A stretch of 64,000 nucleotides of DNA from Dolomedes plantarius (lineage: Eukaryota; Arthropoda; Arachnida; Araneae; Dolomedidae). Below, in pieces: positions 12,602 to 22,544 of the stretch. Within the stretch, counting starts at the first letter, position 1. Every line of letters starts with the position of its first letter. The position numbers and the translations under genes were made by a program. The stretch spans positions 98,295,332 through 98,359,331 of the forward strand of contig OU015495.1 in assembly GCA_907164885.2 (NCBI GenBank). Direction: 5' to 3'. The notes under the pieces were generated by a model, which was not told where the DNA came from, did no database searches, and worked only from the letters and a program-made list of their open reading frames with translations.

Positions 12602-13295
12602 CGGCTATGAATATGAAATGTGGTAAATTGAAGTAGAATACATGTTCGGGAATTTGAATAACTATAAAAGGCAATTTTAATGCACAACTAATTGCTCATC
12701 ATTTAGGTAAGAAACTGTTTCCAGGTTAAAAACCATTTACATTATTGTTAAAAGTTCCGAAAAAAGTTGATAAAGTTAAACCTCTACTTTTGCGAGTGCA
12801 TTACCATTTGCCATTGATAATTACATAAGGATTTTTGTTTTGTTTCTTGGCACTGACTACGGCAAACTGCAGACGGTGCGCGTAGTTTAGAAAACATAAA
12901 AAAATACTAACGATATTAAACTATATACGAGAAATTCATTAAATCGGAATTCGCGTTATAACTTGGACGTTACCCAACTATGACTATGAAATTCAGTAAA
13001 TAAACACAACATGCATGGCTGGAAACCTGAATTCTTTCAAACGATAATTTCAATGTAATGTACAACGTATTACTCATCAATTACTTAAGAAATTGTTTTC
13101 TGATTGAAAATCAATCATTATTATTCAAATTTCTGAAAAAAGTGAAACAAAATAAAGCTGAATAGAAAGTTAAATCTGTGATTCTGAGGATTTATTTATT
13201 ACAGAGTTTGGTATTGGTAATTCAACAGGGATCACTGCTTTATTTTGTTTTGCCGCATATACTGCGGCAAACTACTCGTAGACGGAAAGAAAGAC
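12602..13295. repeat. Diverged tandem duplication, period ~370 bp
   Basis: Two diverged units begin near 12602 and 12973. Shared landmarks in the same order are CTATGAATATGAAA / CTATGACTATGAAA, then TCATCATTTAGGTAAGAAACTG / CATCAATTACTTAAGAAATTG, then GTTTTGTTT...CTACGGCAAACTGCAGACGG / TTTTGTTTT...CTGCGGCAAACTACTCGTAGACGG. Origin unknown; no coding signal. Confidence 0.5.
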
Positions 13296-14270
13296 AAAAT
13301 AAGTGATTAAAAAGCCGTTCTGTTAACTCCAGCAGTCCATAATAATAATCTAGTCAAGAATAGAGACTTGAGATAAGCAATACTACTCACATACAAACGA
13401 TACTTAAAATTATTTATACTAAGCACTAAAATAACTCAAGTTTGTAAACCAAGTTCCCTGTATCAAATTGAACAGCGTTTTATGAACTATGAACAAAGTT
13501 ATCTCCTACTACCGGTTTTCACAACTCTCTCACTAAAATCGAACTACCAGAGAATCTAACTCTCTTCTCCGGAATCTGGCACTATATCCATCGTGCAATG
13601 TAGTTGATGAAGCTTACGGCTGCAGATAGCCATAAAATTACTTAATTACGGAACACGTATTGCATGTCATGCTGTAAATGCTGTGGGTTGTATTCCCCTT
13701 AGTTTATGTCTATGTTAGCCGCCATTGTTATTATTGTAATTTTAAAACGTACTGTTCCATTTGTATCGTATTGGATTGTTTTACTTTTCATGATGTGTGT
13801 TAATTTGATAACAGCAACAAACGGTTAAGGATTTGGAACAAAGATATATTCTCAGTTTTTTCACTTTTGCGAAGAGAATCGTGTGCAGCGTGTAATCAAA
13901 ATCCGATAGTCGGTTAAAATTACACCATCAACACTTTTGAATTATCGAATTTAGCTTTTTTTTTTTTCATCGAAGTCTCTATGCAAACTCTGCAAAATTT
14001 TTCCTCGGTGAATCGTCAAAGTAGACTTATGATATAATTACTATTAAATAGCAACAACATTAACTGGAACGTTGTTAAAATCCAATTCGGAAAAGTTTTA
14101 TATACTTGTTTTCTTAAAATCTGGCTTGGCTAACATTTCCTTGTACAAGCAATTTATCCCGCACTTACTGGAGGGCAATAGTAGAGCCATATTTACGAAT
14201 TTACCGTTAGAAATATAGCAGGATTAGTTCAACGTTGATTTGTAATTTTATTAAGAAATAATTTTATATA
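13296..14270. other. A+T-rich DNA, nothing recognised
   Basis: No open frame above 60 codons, no inverted-repeat pair and no SINE promoter box seen. Confidence 0.4.
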
Positions 14271-14489
14271 TGAGGCTGTGAAAGACAAAGTGGTGTAAGT
14301 CATCTTTTCAACTTTTTTTATTTGAAGGCAAAAATGTAATCTCCATGTTCAATTTATAGTGGAATTGCAAATAATTATTATTTTGAATTATAATTTGTTC
14401 AAATTATAATTCAATATTTGGAATTTTTTGTAGTAAAACGCTTTGGACTTGACTTACTAACCTACACCACTTTGCCTTTCACCACCTCA
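14271..14489. mobile_element. MITE with ~26-bp inverted termini
   Basis: The left arm GTGAAAGACAAAGTGGTGTA (from 14278) matches the reverse complement of the right arm (GTGAAAGGCAAAGTGGTGTA, ending near 14482). The outermost TGAGG/CCTCA also pair. A second hairpin, TTGAATTATAATTTG/CAAATTATAATTCAA, sits in the middle. I could not identify a convincing target-site duplication, so the superfamily is undetermined. Confidence 0.6.
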
Positions 14490-15205
14490 ATTCTAAAAAA
14501 TATTACACTAATAAGATCCATATTTAGGCAATTTTAAAAAAATACTAAACAATATAACGGTTACACAAAAATAAAGTATTCTGAATTCATATTTCTTTTA
14601 AATATTAAAAGTTTCCCCGGTTACGTTCCAAAAAACGTAGTAATCAAAGTGATATTTACCAAAGAGGAAAATGTTTTTATTTTTTGTGATGGACTTACGA
14701 AAGGGAATCCAAAGTCTTTATCAGTAAAGTTATTTTTTTAAAAATTGAACACAAAACTTTCCGGACCATTTAGATACGAGACTATAGAAGGCACTTTTTT
14801 TTCTTTTGGAGAGGACATTGACCTTGTTACTGAATTTTCGGATTTGATTTTAGTCACCACTTGCTGGCGATGCTGTTGGGATTCCGTGGCATCCCCTCCC
14901 TCGAAAGACCTCAGTTTTTGAGTTCTCGTTTGTAATTGATATGGAACGATCAATGTAGGTCGTAAAAATGTTGAACGTCTGAGAACCTTAAACTTTGAAG
15001 GCCTAGGGGGGGGGGGTCTAAAATCAAAGTAAGCTGTACATATGTTCAAGTTGTAAATATAAAGTTTTAATTGGCAGTATTGTGAAATTATTCAACATTG
15101 AAATACCAACCTATGAAAGAAAATATAGTGTGGAATAATGTAACGAATAATAACAGATCTTCCACACCGCGAATTTGTTGTTGGCTACTTTATTATATGA
15201 GCATC
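14490..15205. other. Spacer with G-run
   Basis: Contains an open frame at 14738-15049 (-) without recognisable motif and a run of nine G at about 15007. Nothing else supported. Confidence 0.35.
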
Positions 15206-15213
15206 CTCTCGGT

Positions 15214-15903
15214 CAGTGGTTCTTAACCGGGGTGCGAGAGAGCATTTCTAGGGGTGTGAGAGAAGGTTCTAAACTTTTAATGAAAATTACCAATTGAGTG
15301 AATCATTTGATGGATACTTTTCCAAGGGAAATATAAACAAAATTAATAGATGGATTCATTTTTTTTGACCTAAATTCAATGGACGACAACGCTTTATTAA
15401 AAGACGATCTTATCGCAATACGAGATAATGCACGTATTGAAATGGAATTTGAAAAACTGAACAGTTCTAGTGAACGCAGTTAAAACTTTAGAGAACTTTA
15501 GTTCAACTTCCAGAATTGGCAAAAGTAGAATTAGAGACACTTTTACCATTTTGCGACCACTTACCTTTGTGAAATGTTTTTGTCCTGATGACTTATGTAT
15601 GGCTTAATAATAATAATAATAAAAATAAATAAATTTAAAAAAAAAAACCAAAAAAATAACCTCGTTTTAAAAGGGTAATTATGAACAAACAACAACATCG
15701 TAGCCATTAAAAATTTGTATATTGTTTAGTATGTAATAATATAGTATGTATTGTAAATGCATCAATTTTTTATGCAATAAACAAATTATCTTGCAATAAA
15801 TGTCTTTTCCTAAATAAAAAATAGATACATTTTTTAAGGGGGTGTGAGAGCTTATTTTCAGATTCAAGGGGGTGTTGATTATTAAAAAGGTTAAGACCCA
15901 CTA
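15214..15903 (+). mobile_element. hAT element, internally deleted
   Basis: The termini CAGTGGTTCTTAACC (left) and TAGTGGGTCTTAACC (right, complemented) are inverted repeats of hAT type. The flanking octamers CTCTCGGT (15206-15213) and GTCTAGGT (15904-15911) match at 6 of 8 positions, consistent with the 8-bp hAT target duplication after decay. The inside holds remnants of a SCAND3/ZBED-like transposase and an AT-rich low-complexity stretch (AATAATAATAATAAAAATAAAT). Confidence 0.75.
15364..15588 (+). pseudogene. hAT transposase remnant (SCAND3/ZBED type)
   Basis: Two decayed pieces of the transposase C-terminal half. The first (15364-15483) reads FDLNSMDDN...LLKDDLIAIRD and ends at a stop. 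It resembles the region preceding the hAT dimerisation domain in SCAND3/ZBED5-like proteins. After a frame change, 15547-15576 encodes HFATTYLCEM. The FATTYLCE core is a signature of this hAT branch. A TGA follows at 15586-15588 and the rest of the gene is missing. What is seen: the motifs and the stops. What is inferred: the family, from established hAT conservation. No catalytic residues can be located because most of the gene is deleted. Confidence 0.75.
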
Positions 15904-16555
15904 GTCTAGGTAAAACAATCCTGCTCCTTATGAGAGGACAACACAGGAAAATATCCATGCCTAATTCCGGATTCGAATTCGTGTCTACTTTGTGGAAGCT
16001 CGAGATACTAACCCCTATGTCAAATTCCCTGTGAATGTATAATTTTTTTTTAATCTTCGAAGTTTTATGGATTTGGATTTCTGAAGTGATTTATTCTTTT
16101 TATATGGAATTTTACATACATCTGACAACATTTCAAGTTATTCAAATACGCTCACGCATCAAAAGCGATGTAAATTTTGAAGGATTCAAACTAATTTCAA
16201 TATTTCTTTGAAATGAAAGTTCAGTCTAAAAAAAAGTTTTTTCAAATATTTAAATCCATTCCTGTTAATAACTGAAGTATCGAAATCAATTTTCTATTGT
16301 TTTGAGCAGAAACTTCTATACTCTCGAGCAGGGCCTGTCATATAGGTGAGGCGTCGAGGCGACCGCCTCAGGCGCCGAACTGAAATAGCGCCTAAATGAG
16401 ACAAAGTAAAAATACAAGTCTCTTAACGAACAACGAAAAAATATTAATAGTTTAATCTGATGTATGACGAAATTCGTAAAATTACACAAATATAAGCGAA
16501 TATTCAGGTAATTTTTATAAATTGCTGAATTTGAGATCAGGAGAAATAAATTTTG

Positions 16556-16939
16556 AATGCAAATTTTCCAAGCGTTGTTGTAGCTCTTAGGGCCTGTTCC
16601 TTTAGAATCCGCCAGTGTCAACGTAAAATTTTTCAGCCAATCATATACCAATCATTGACCCATTTAACCAATCAGCGCCAAAGGAATCTTTAAAGCTGAC
16701 GCAGATGGATTCTATGTGAACAGGTCCTTAGAATTCTACCAATACTACTTAAAACTGTAGCAGCAGCTGAGAGCAATTTTTCTAAACAGAAAACTTTAGA
16801 AAATTATCTACGAACAATAACCAAAGAGCAGTTGAAAGATGTAGCAATATTTTCTATAGAAAAGGCAGTATCTAAAGCAATTAATTACAGAGATGCAATC
16901 AAGCAATTTGCTGCAATAAAGGTTCGAGGAATGATTTAG
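16556..16939 (+). pseudogene. hAT transposase C-terminal dimerisation domain, split
   Basis: Reads NANFPSVVVAL up to the MITE at 16590, then resumes after it as RILPILLKTVAAAESNFSKQ, continuing through LENYLRTITKEQL and ending ...AAIKVRGMI at the TAG 16937-16939. The [S/A]AE..FSK..L...LR pattern is the C-terminal dimerisation region of hAT transposases (the SAERSFSKLK-type motif). Removing the MITE and one TTA copy restores an uninterrupted frame across the junction, which is direct evidence of insertion. Upstream codons include stops and the DDE core is gone, so the gene is dead. Assignment is strong. Confidence 0.85.
16590..16727. mobile_element. TTA-target MITE nested in hAT gene
   Basis: 138 bp. 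Termini GGGCCTGTTCCTTTAGAATCC and (right, complemented) GGACCTGTTCACATAGAATCC, flanked by TTA at 16587-16589 and 16728-16730. Same family as the element at 7479-7669 by its termini. Its target is the transposase reading frame of the surrounding hAT element. Confidence 0.85.
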
Positions 16940-17209
16940 TCATTATCTTTATCACATAATAAATTATATTTAACTTTTCTGCGTTTTTTTAAAGTTCCGT
17001 ATTTTGAAAAAAACAAATATATATTTTTTTCTAAATAAATAAAACTCTTTAATACATATTTTTTCCAAAATGATCACTATTTTAAAAGTACATTATTTCT
17101 AATACAGAAACGTTAATTACTTAAGAGTCTCTCTAAAAATCTGAAAGGGCGCCGTTTTTAAAAACTTGCGTCAGGCGCCACCATGAATCGGCCCGGCTCT
17201 ACCCCCGAG

Positions 17210-19023
17210 AATGGAAACCAATCAAAAAAAGTGTCATGAAAAAAAGCAATCTTTCGATATACTTTAAAAAAATGGTTTACAAAAACACTCTGCGTATGAA
17301 TAAGCTATGGCCTGATATTGGTAGAACTAGAGCAACACAACTTAATTAAAATTGGATCAAGTTTTACCCGATTAAATCTATTTATAGTTACATCGCATAG
17401 TGTTAAATATAGCAGAAACGTAAATAATTCTTCAAAATTATGAGGCATAGTGAATTTTATGCTGAATGAGCCAGAAGTATTTAATATAGTCGTTCTTGTC
17501 AAATTTTCATTTTGATAAGACATTGAAATTACCTTAAATTTTTGATAACCTAGGAATTGTGCGTGACCCAACGAGATCTCTTGTTACTTATAAAAGAGCC
17601 TCAACTTAAGATGTTTATTTGATCTAATTCAATCAGGCACTGATATGAACAATAACTGAAATAAAGACGTTTATCATTACATTCTTAATGATTCTAACCG
17701 GTTCTTAGAGGTTTCACAGCCATTAAAAAATGCCTTTTCGTATTATTATTGTAGTTGCCTGACCTTTCGTACACCACCAAAACTATAGAGGCAGTTCGAG
17801 ATGAAACGGATGTAATTAGCCGCTATATTCATGATGGAATTCACAAAGCTGTAGTTTAAAACGCAAAAAGGGTTATAGCTTCACTACTAGAAACACTGTT
17901 TTGTTACAATGGATGTATGAAAGTGTCCCATCTCAGTGCTTTTAACCTGATTTAGTTTAGATCCTAGTGTAGCTTCGAAACGTTTTCAGTAGCATCATCT
18001 TGTCACAACAGGCGTTGCGCTCAAACCGAGTTACCATGGAAACATACAAAAGGGTCCAATATCAACGGGTAAACTCAATATAGTATAGAATTGCCTACGC
18101 ATAAGGATTCCCGTGAACGTGGATTATTCTAAAGAGTTAATTAAAAATAAACAAAGGATGGGAGAGACAAGGCAATCGAAAGGGTAGAAAATATCGCAGT
18201 GGTGTAATGATCTAGCTCAGGAAAATGGTATTCGCTACGAAGGTCAAGATTAACATTTACTCAATTTGGCAACTTGCCGGCAGATTTGAATCGGTTGTTT
18301 TCGGTAATGAGAAAAAGGGGGTGAAGGGTAAATGAGCATTTGCATTTATTTCATGCCTTTGCTCATTAACTGAAGAGCTGATCGGAAACATTACTCTAAT
18401 CAAGATATTTCATTAGCGCAAATAGTCCTGCAGCCCGAATATTACGTATCTTCCGAGTAAGATAATTTAGTTCCATTACACGGAATGGATTGAATTATCT
18501 GACGATTATTGATTCTGTTTAATCAGAATTGCATCAATTATAATTATAGCCGATTTGAGGCCAATAGTAAAACAGGTCTGCGATTAAGCGGATCAAACAC
18601 AAACACATCCACAACTTTGCTTCTAATCCCATAAGAACATATATTGATACTCGCTGGCTCGTCATATTTTATCGAAGTTCAGATCAAGGCTTCTAGATAC
18701 AGCTGCTTTGTATGTGAGGCAGGGTGATGGCGCCAGGGTTACTTTATTAATTTTCATCTTCCAATAGTCACTACTAAGGGAAAACTTATTAAAGGCGATT
18801 TTCCCTAAAGAATAACCCCCCCCCCCTCGATGGAATAACTACCATCTTAAGAGTTAATTCCAATTAAAATTCATTAATAAATATTATTACTATTTTATCG
18901 CTGCAACTTTGCATAAAGAGGATTTCAGGATACATCCTTGTTTAGGCAACAGCTAATGAAACATTTAAAACGTTTGTCTTTTACCCTTCTTTCAGCACTC
19001 CGATGATGAGTAAAATCCAAATA
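17210..19023. other. A+T-rich DNA, nothing recognised
   Basis: One 88-codon frame (17305-17571, -) lacks recognisable motifs. A run of about 11 C occurs near 18817. No element boundaries found. Confidence 0.4.
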
Positions 19024-19150
19024 GAGTGGTACCTGGACTTACGAGTGTCTTGAGTTACGAGTTTTTTTTAGATACAAGCATTCTCTCGCCAGATTTTTTG
19101 CTTTGAGTTACGAGTTAAAATTTCGGGTTACGAGCAAGCTCCAGATACCC
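19024..19150. mobile_element. Lone pogo/Tigger-like terminus
   Basis: Begins GAGTGGTACCTGGACTTACG after TA and repeats TTACGAG four times within 120 bases (CTTACGAG, GTTACGAG, GTTACGAG, GTTACGAG). This resembles the ends of pogo/Tigger-like elements. No opposite end was found, so the element is truncated or the call is wrong. Confidence 0.35.
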
Positions 19151-19187
19151 CACCTCTAGTTTGTGCAGCGAACGCCATGTTACGTGC

Positions 19188-19319
19188 TCATCAAATGAGA
19201 ACATGAGAAGCATATAATTTTTACAACCTTTATGTACAATTGTTATACACTCTTCATCAAATGAGAACATGAGAAGCAGATAATTTTTACAACCTTTATG
19301 TACAATTGTTATACACTCT
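19188..19319. repeat. 66-bp tandem duplication
   Basis: Two nearly identical 66-base units (19188-19253 and 19254-19319) beginning TCATCAAATGAGAACATGAG. I see one or two differences (CATATAA versus CAGATAA). A C-run follows. The high identity indicates a recent duplication. Confidence 0.9.
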
Positions 19320-19416
19320 ACCCCCCCCCCCCCTTAAAAAAAAGAAAAAGAAAGACGCACCAAGAATTCAATATTAAAATACAGCAAATCTGATAATTAT
19401 TATAGAAAAAGTATAT

Positions 19417-19572
19417 ACACGTATTTCATGCTCGGAATTCTTTCTCAAAACTAAATCGTCTGCTATGTTTCAATGCCACTTTCAGACTTTCTTAATTATA
19501 ATATACACGTATTTCATGATCGTAATTCTTTCTCAAAACTAAATCATCTGCTATGCTTCAATGTCACTTCAG
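19417..19572. repeat. 88-bp tandem duplication
   Basis: Units start ACACGTATTTCATGCTCGGA (19417) and ACACGTATTTCATGATCGTA (19505). The second unit is truncated after CACTTCAG. Several substitutions make it older than the neighbouring 66-bp duplication. Confidence 0.85.
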
Positions 19573-19739
19573 TTATATAAATCATCGCGTCAAGGCTAAA
19601 CGCACGTGTTTCTAGCTAAGTTCACGTGTTCTTCAGTATATTTGAGCTTGAACAGGTAGCTTGGGATAGTTTCAATTCATGAAATGGATAGATAACACAT
19701 TCATTGAAAATGAATGACTTTCCATCCTTACATTTTAAT

Positions 19740-20345
19740 TTTTAAAAAAGAAATAATCCGGGGTCGCCACGTATATGAAAATAATATATCAAATTCATTC
19801 TTGCCTGCGCCAATATATGAATAAATCACGTTTTTAATTCATGTATATTTATTTTTACGGAAATGTTATAATTTAATTGGCAATAATAAAATGTTACAAT
19901 GGCTTTGAACAAAAATAATCCGTTGATACCGCGCAAACTTGCTCTAACATAATTTGGGAATGGAACGTCGTAGCGAGATGAAAATAGTCTATAACCTTCG
20001 CGCAAGTTCGAGCAATAAGTTAACCAAGTTTCATCGCAATCGGATGAACGGTATGGCAGCGCATAAAATACGAACAAACAAACATTCATTTTTATATATA
20101 GAGAGATAAGATGATTGATTCTACTTGTTGAATTAAACCTGAAATATCAATTTAAATTTTTTTCAGAATCTCTAATATCGAAATGTAAATAATCGAAAAA
20201 CCATTTGTAAATAATATTTTCAATACATCGAATATTTTCAATATATCGAATATCATAAATAATATCGAAAGAACCATCTTAATACTGAAAGTAGTTAAAT
20301 TCTTAATGACTAGTGGGAGACAAACGGGTCACGGGTAATCTAGTT
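19740..20345 (-). repeat. Dispersed arthropod-type repeat, class uncertain
   Basis: Read on the minus strand it contains TATATATAAAAATGAATGTTTG, TGTTCGTATTTTATGCGC and CCGATTGCGATGAAACTTGG. That layout (AT run, invented-looking ATG, 'GATGAAACTTGG') is one I associate with a common arthropod interspersed repeat. The 87-codon frame at 19826-20089 is its translation and is not treated as a gene. Class not determined. Confidence 0.4.
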
Positions 20346-20487
20346 TTATAAAAACTTTTAAAATACAACATTATCCGCTATTTCTTAACGAAATTTTAAC
20401 GAAATTTCAAGTCTTTATGTAGATCATAGCTTTTCATTTTCACTGCATGGCATCAAGAAAGTACCGAAAGGCTGGGTGTATAATTAA

Positions 20488-20709
20488 TTCCGGCCAACAG
20501 CAGGACAATTAGACGATCTGTTTGTTCCAGCCTTCAGAGATGCAGCAAACACGTTAGTCAAGGTCAAGACCATCGATGTTTTTTGGCGCATTTCTTCTTG
20601 GCATCTGTCCCTGGATGAAACTGAAAAACATGCAGCGATGACAAATCGAGTATTTTATGCCAGACAGTTCAAGAAGATGAAAAATAACGAACAACGATGT
20701 CTTCTCTAA
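20488..20709 (+). other. Short open frame, unknown product
   Basis: An open stretch of 73 codons lacking an ATG at its start, ending at TAA 20707-20709. It has protein-like composition, for example GQLDDLFVPAFRDAAN and WHLSLDETEKHAAM, unlike the low-complexity frames around it. I do not recognise the family. It could be a fragment of a transposable-element gene or an exon remnant. No convincing splice sites bound it. Confidence 0.25.
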
Positions 20710-21040
20710 AGATTAAGATTTGCGGAAGTGGATGTAAACAGATACACCATAGCAAAAATATTCCATTCCTTTAAGCGTATTTCTAAGAGCAAAATTTGGA
20801 ATATGCTTTAAACGTACTCAAAGCATGAGTAGATAAGTAAAATATTCTAAGGTTTTTTTTTTTTCCTGTAATTAAAATTTTTCATTTGGCAACAGAAAAA
20901 TTATCAGAAATCACTACTAAAAGGATTCTGAGAAAAACCCATATGATAATAGTTTTAAAATTCATATGACTGGCTAGACGGAGAATAGGGGAAAAATTAC
21001 GATTCAGAGCTTAATTATAATATATTAAGATATGGAATTT

Positions 21041-21043
<3 letters not shown>

Positions 21044-21087
<44 letters not shown>
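21044..21087. repeat. (TA)n microsatellite
   Basis: 44 bases of alternating A/T, followed by a T-run. Confidence 0.95.
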
Positions 21088-21091
<4 letters not shown>

Positions 21092-21910
21092 TTTTTCTCT
21101 TTACACTGCACAACTGAGGCGTTAACCCCAAAGAATTAAAAAAAGAAAGAGGTTCAAATCTGTGCTTTGAAAAAAAATTCCCTTTTACTCCCTAAGTTTG
21201 GGATAAAAAAAATGGAGTTCAGATTAGCATATTATTAAATAAATTATTAAAAACTTGGATCAGAAAATTAGAAAAATGGGTGATTTTTTTTTTTTTTAAT
21301 GTAATCTCTAAAAAAGTTTAAAAAAATCTAAGCGTACCTGATATTCAATATAGAAAGGACGGACCAGAATAGAAACATAATTGCTGAAACATGGTACTCC
21401 TAAAATGTGTTAAAACAGAATAAAGCAAGTTTTATTAAAATCGGTTCAGGGGCAACCGGATCATAAGGATTTTCAGACCTATAGTTTCAAGTAGTCACTA
21501 CTAGATAATTTTTTAGATTTTCAATTTTTTTTTACGAAATTGCGATGAAAATATGCTGCCTATTAAACATCCTTAAAACAAAGAAAATTCAGAGTTTGCT
21601 TTATTTGGTGAGAAATTGTCGGACAAAGTGATAAACGCGTGACCAATCAGATTGAGACAAACAATGGCTTTATTTCAAATTTCATTACAGCCATCTGTTG
21701 GCTGAAAAGGGAATTTTTTTTCGATTCCCGGCAAAACTATTTTATTTTCAGAAAAATGACCCTAGTTCAGTGGCGCGGATCCAAGCAGAGGAATGACGGA
21801 AATGTTCCAAGTAATTTCTGAATGATGGCAAATCAACCAAAATTATCATCAAGAACGCTCTTTGTGTAACCCAGACATGTTAGGCTTAAAAATAAGGAGG
21901 AATAGCTAAA
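21088..21910. other. A+T-rich DNA, nothing firm
   Basis: Low-complexity tracts (T runs near 21285 and 21527). CAGTGGCGCGGATCCAAGC at 21769 resembles a hAT end but has no partner. No gene seen. Confidence 0.35.
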
Positions 21911-21912
21911 TA

Positions 21913-22394
21913 GTCCAGTCAAACTGTGGTTTGGCCAGGAAAAAAATATAGAAGTTTTTTTTCTCACTCGTTCTAGATGTATTTTGGGGTGCTGAATCCG
22001 AATTTCAACTTTGCCCCATCCCACGGATATGGCTTCACAACAAAAATCGCAAAAAACCTCAAAATTTTCGACCTTTTTTTCAGTTTTTTGCCAAAAAGTC
22101 ATAAAACTATGCAATTTTCGAGGTAGACTCCAATATACAAAATAAAGTACATTAAATTTCCTACAAACAGCACCCCTCAATTTTATTTTTTGGGTGAACG
22201 GTTTGGCCGCTAGAGCGCGCTGAAAAAAGGCCAAAATTTCCTACTTTGTGGAAAGTCCAGTTTTCTCGTTAAATTTTCGCTTGTAACTAAAAAACTATGC
22301 TTGAAATTACAAAAATCTCTGATTCTGCTAAAACAACATTAAATTCTCTATAAATTGCACACCTTAATCACTTATTTTGGCCAAATTGTGTAGA
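21913..22394. repeat. Left inverted arm of the 3.7-kb element
   Basis: About 482 bp. Outer end GTCCAGTCAAACTGTGG, inner end near GGCCAAATTGTGTAG. Complementary to the right arm with moderate divergence. A 133-codon frame across it (21833-22234, -) is fortuitous. Confidence 0.85.
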
Positions 22395-22544
22395 CACTTT
22401 ACAGATTATATATCAATTTAATTACTACTTATTAATTATATCAACATTTTGTCCAAAGTATGTTTGGGTATTCAGACACAAAATATTTATATAAAAAGTT
22501 TCACAAAAACAATTTATTATAAATTTTCATATTAATTATCATCA

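Larger units (their letters stand above)
16329..17201 (+). mobile_element. hAT element carrying a nested MITE
   Basis: The left end CAGGGCCTGTCATATAGGTG and the right end, complemented, TAGAGCCGGGCCGATTCATG, pair imperfectly. The flanks CTCTCGAG (16321-16328) and CCCCCGAG (17202-17209) match at 6 of 8 positions. GGCGCC-rich subterminal blocks lie near both ends. The interior keeps only the 3' end of the transposase gene. A 138-bp TTA-target MITE has inserted into that gene. Confidence 0.7.

Noticed and set aside
12280..12687. 135-codon minus-strand frame as a gene
   Set aside because: No motif or recognisable relative. It overlaps the start of a diverged tandem duplication, and a second frame overlaps it.
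21833..22234. 133-codon frame at the left arm of the 3.7-kb element
   Set aside because: It lies in the inverted arm. The corresponding stretch of the right arm does not preserve the frame.
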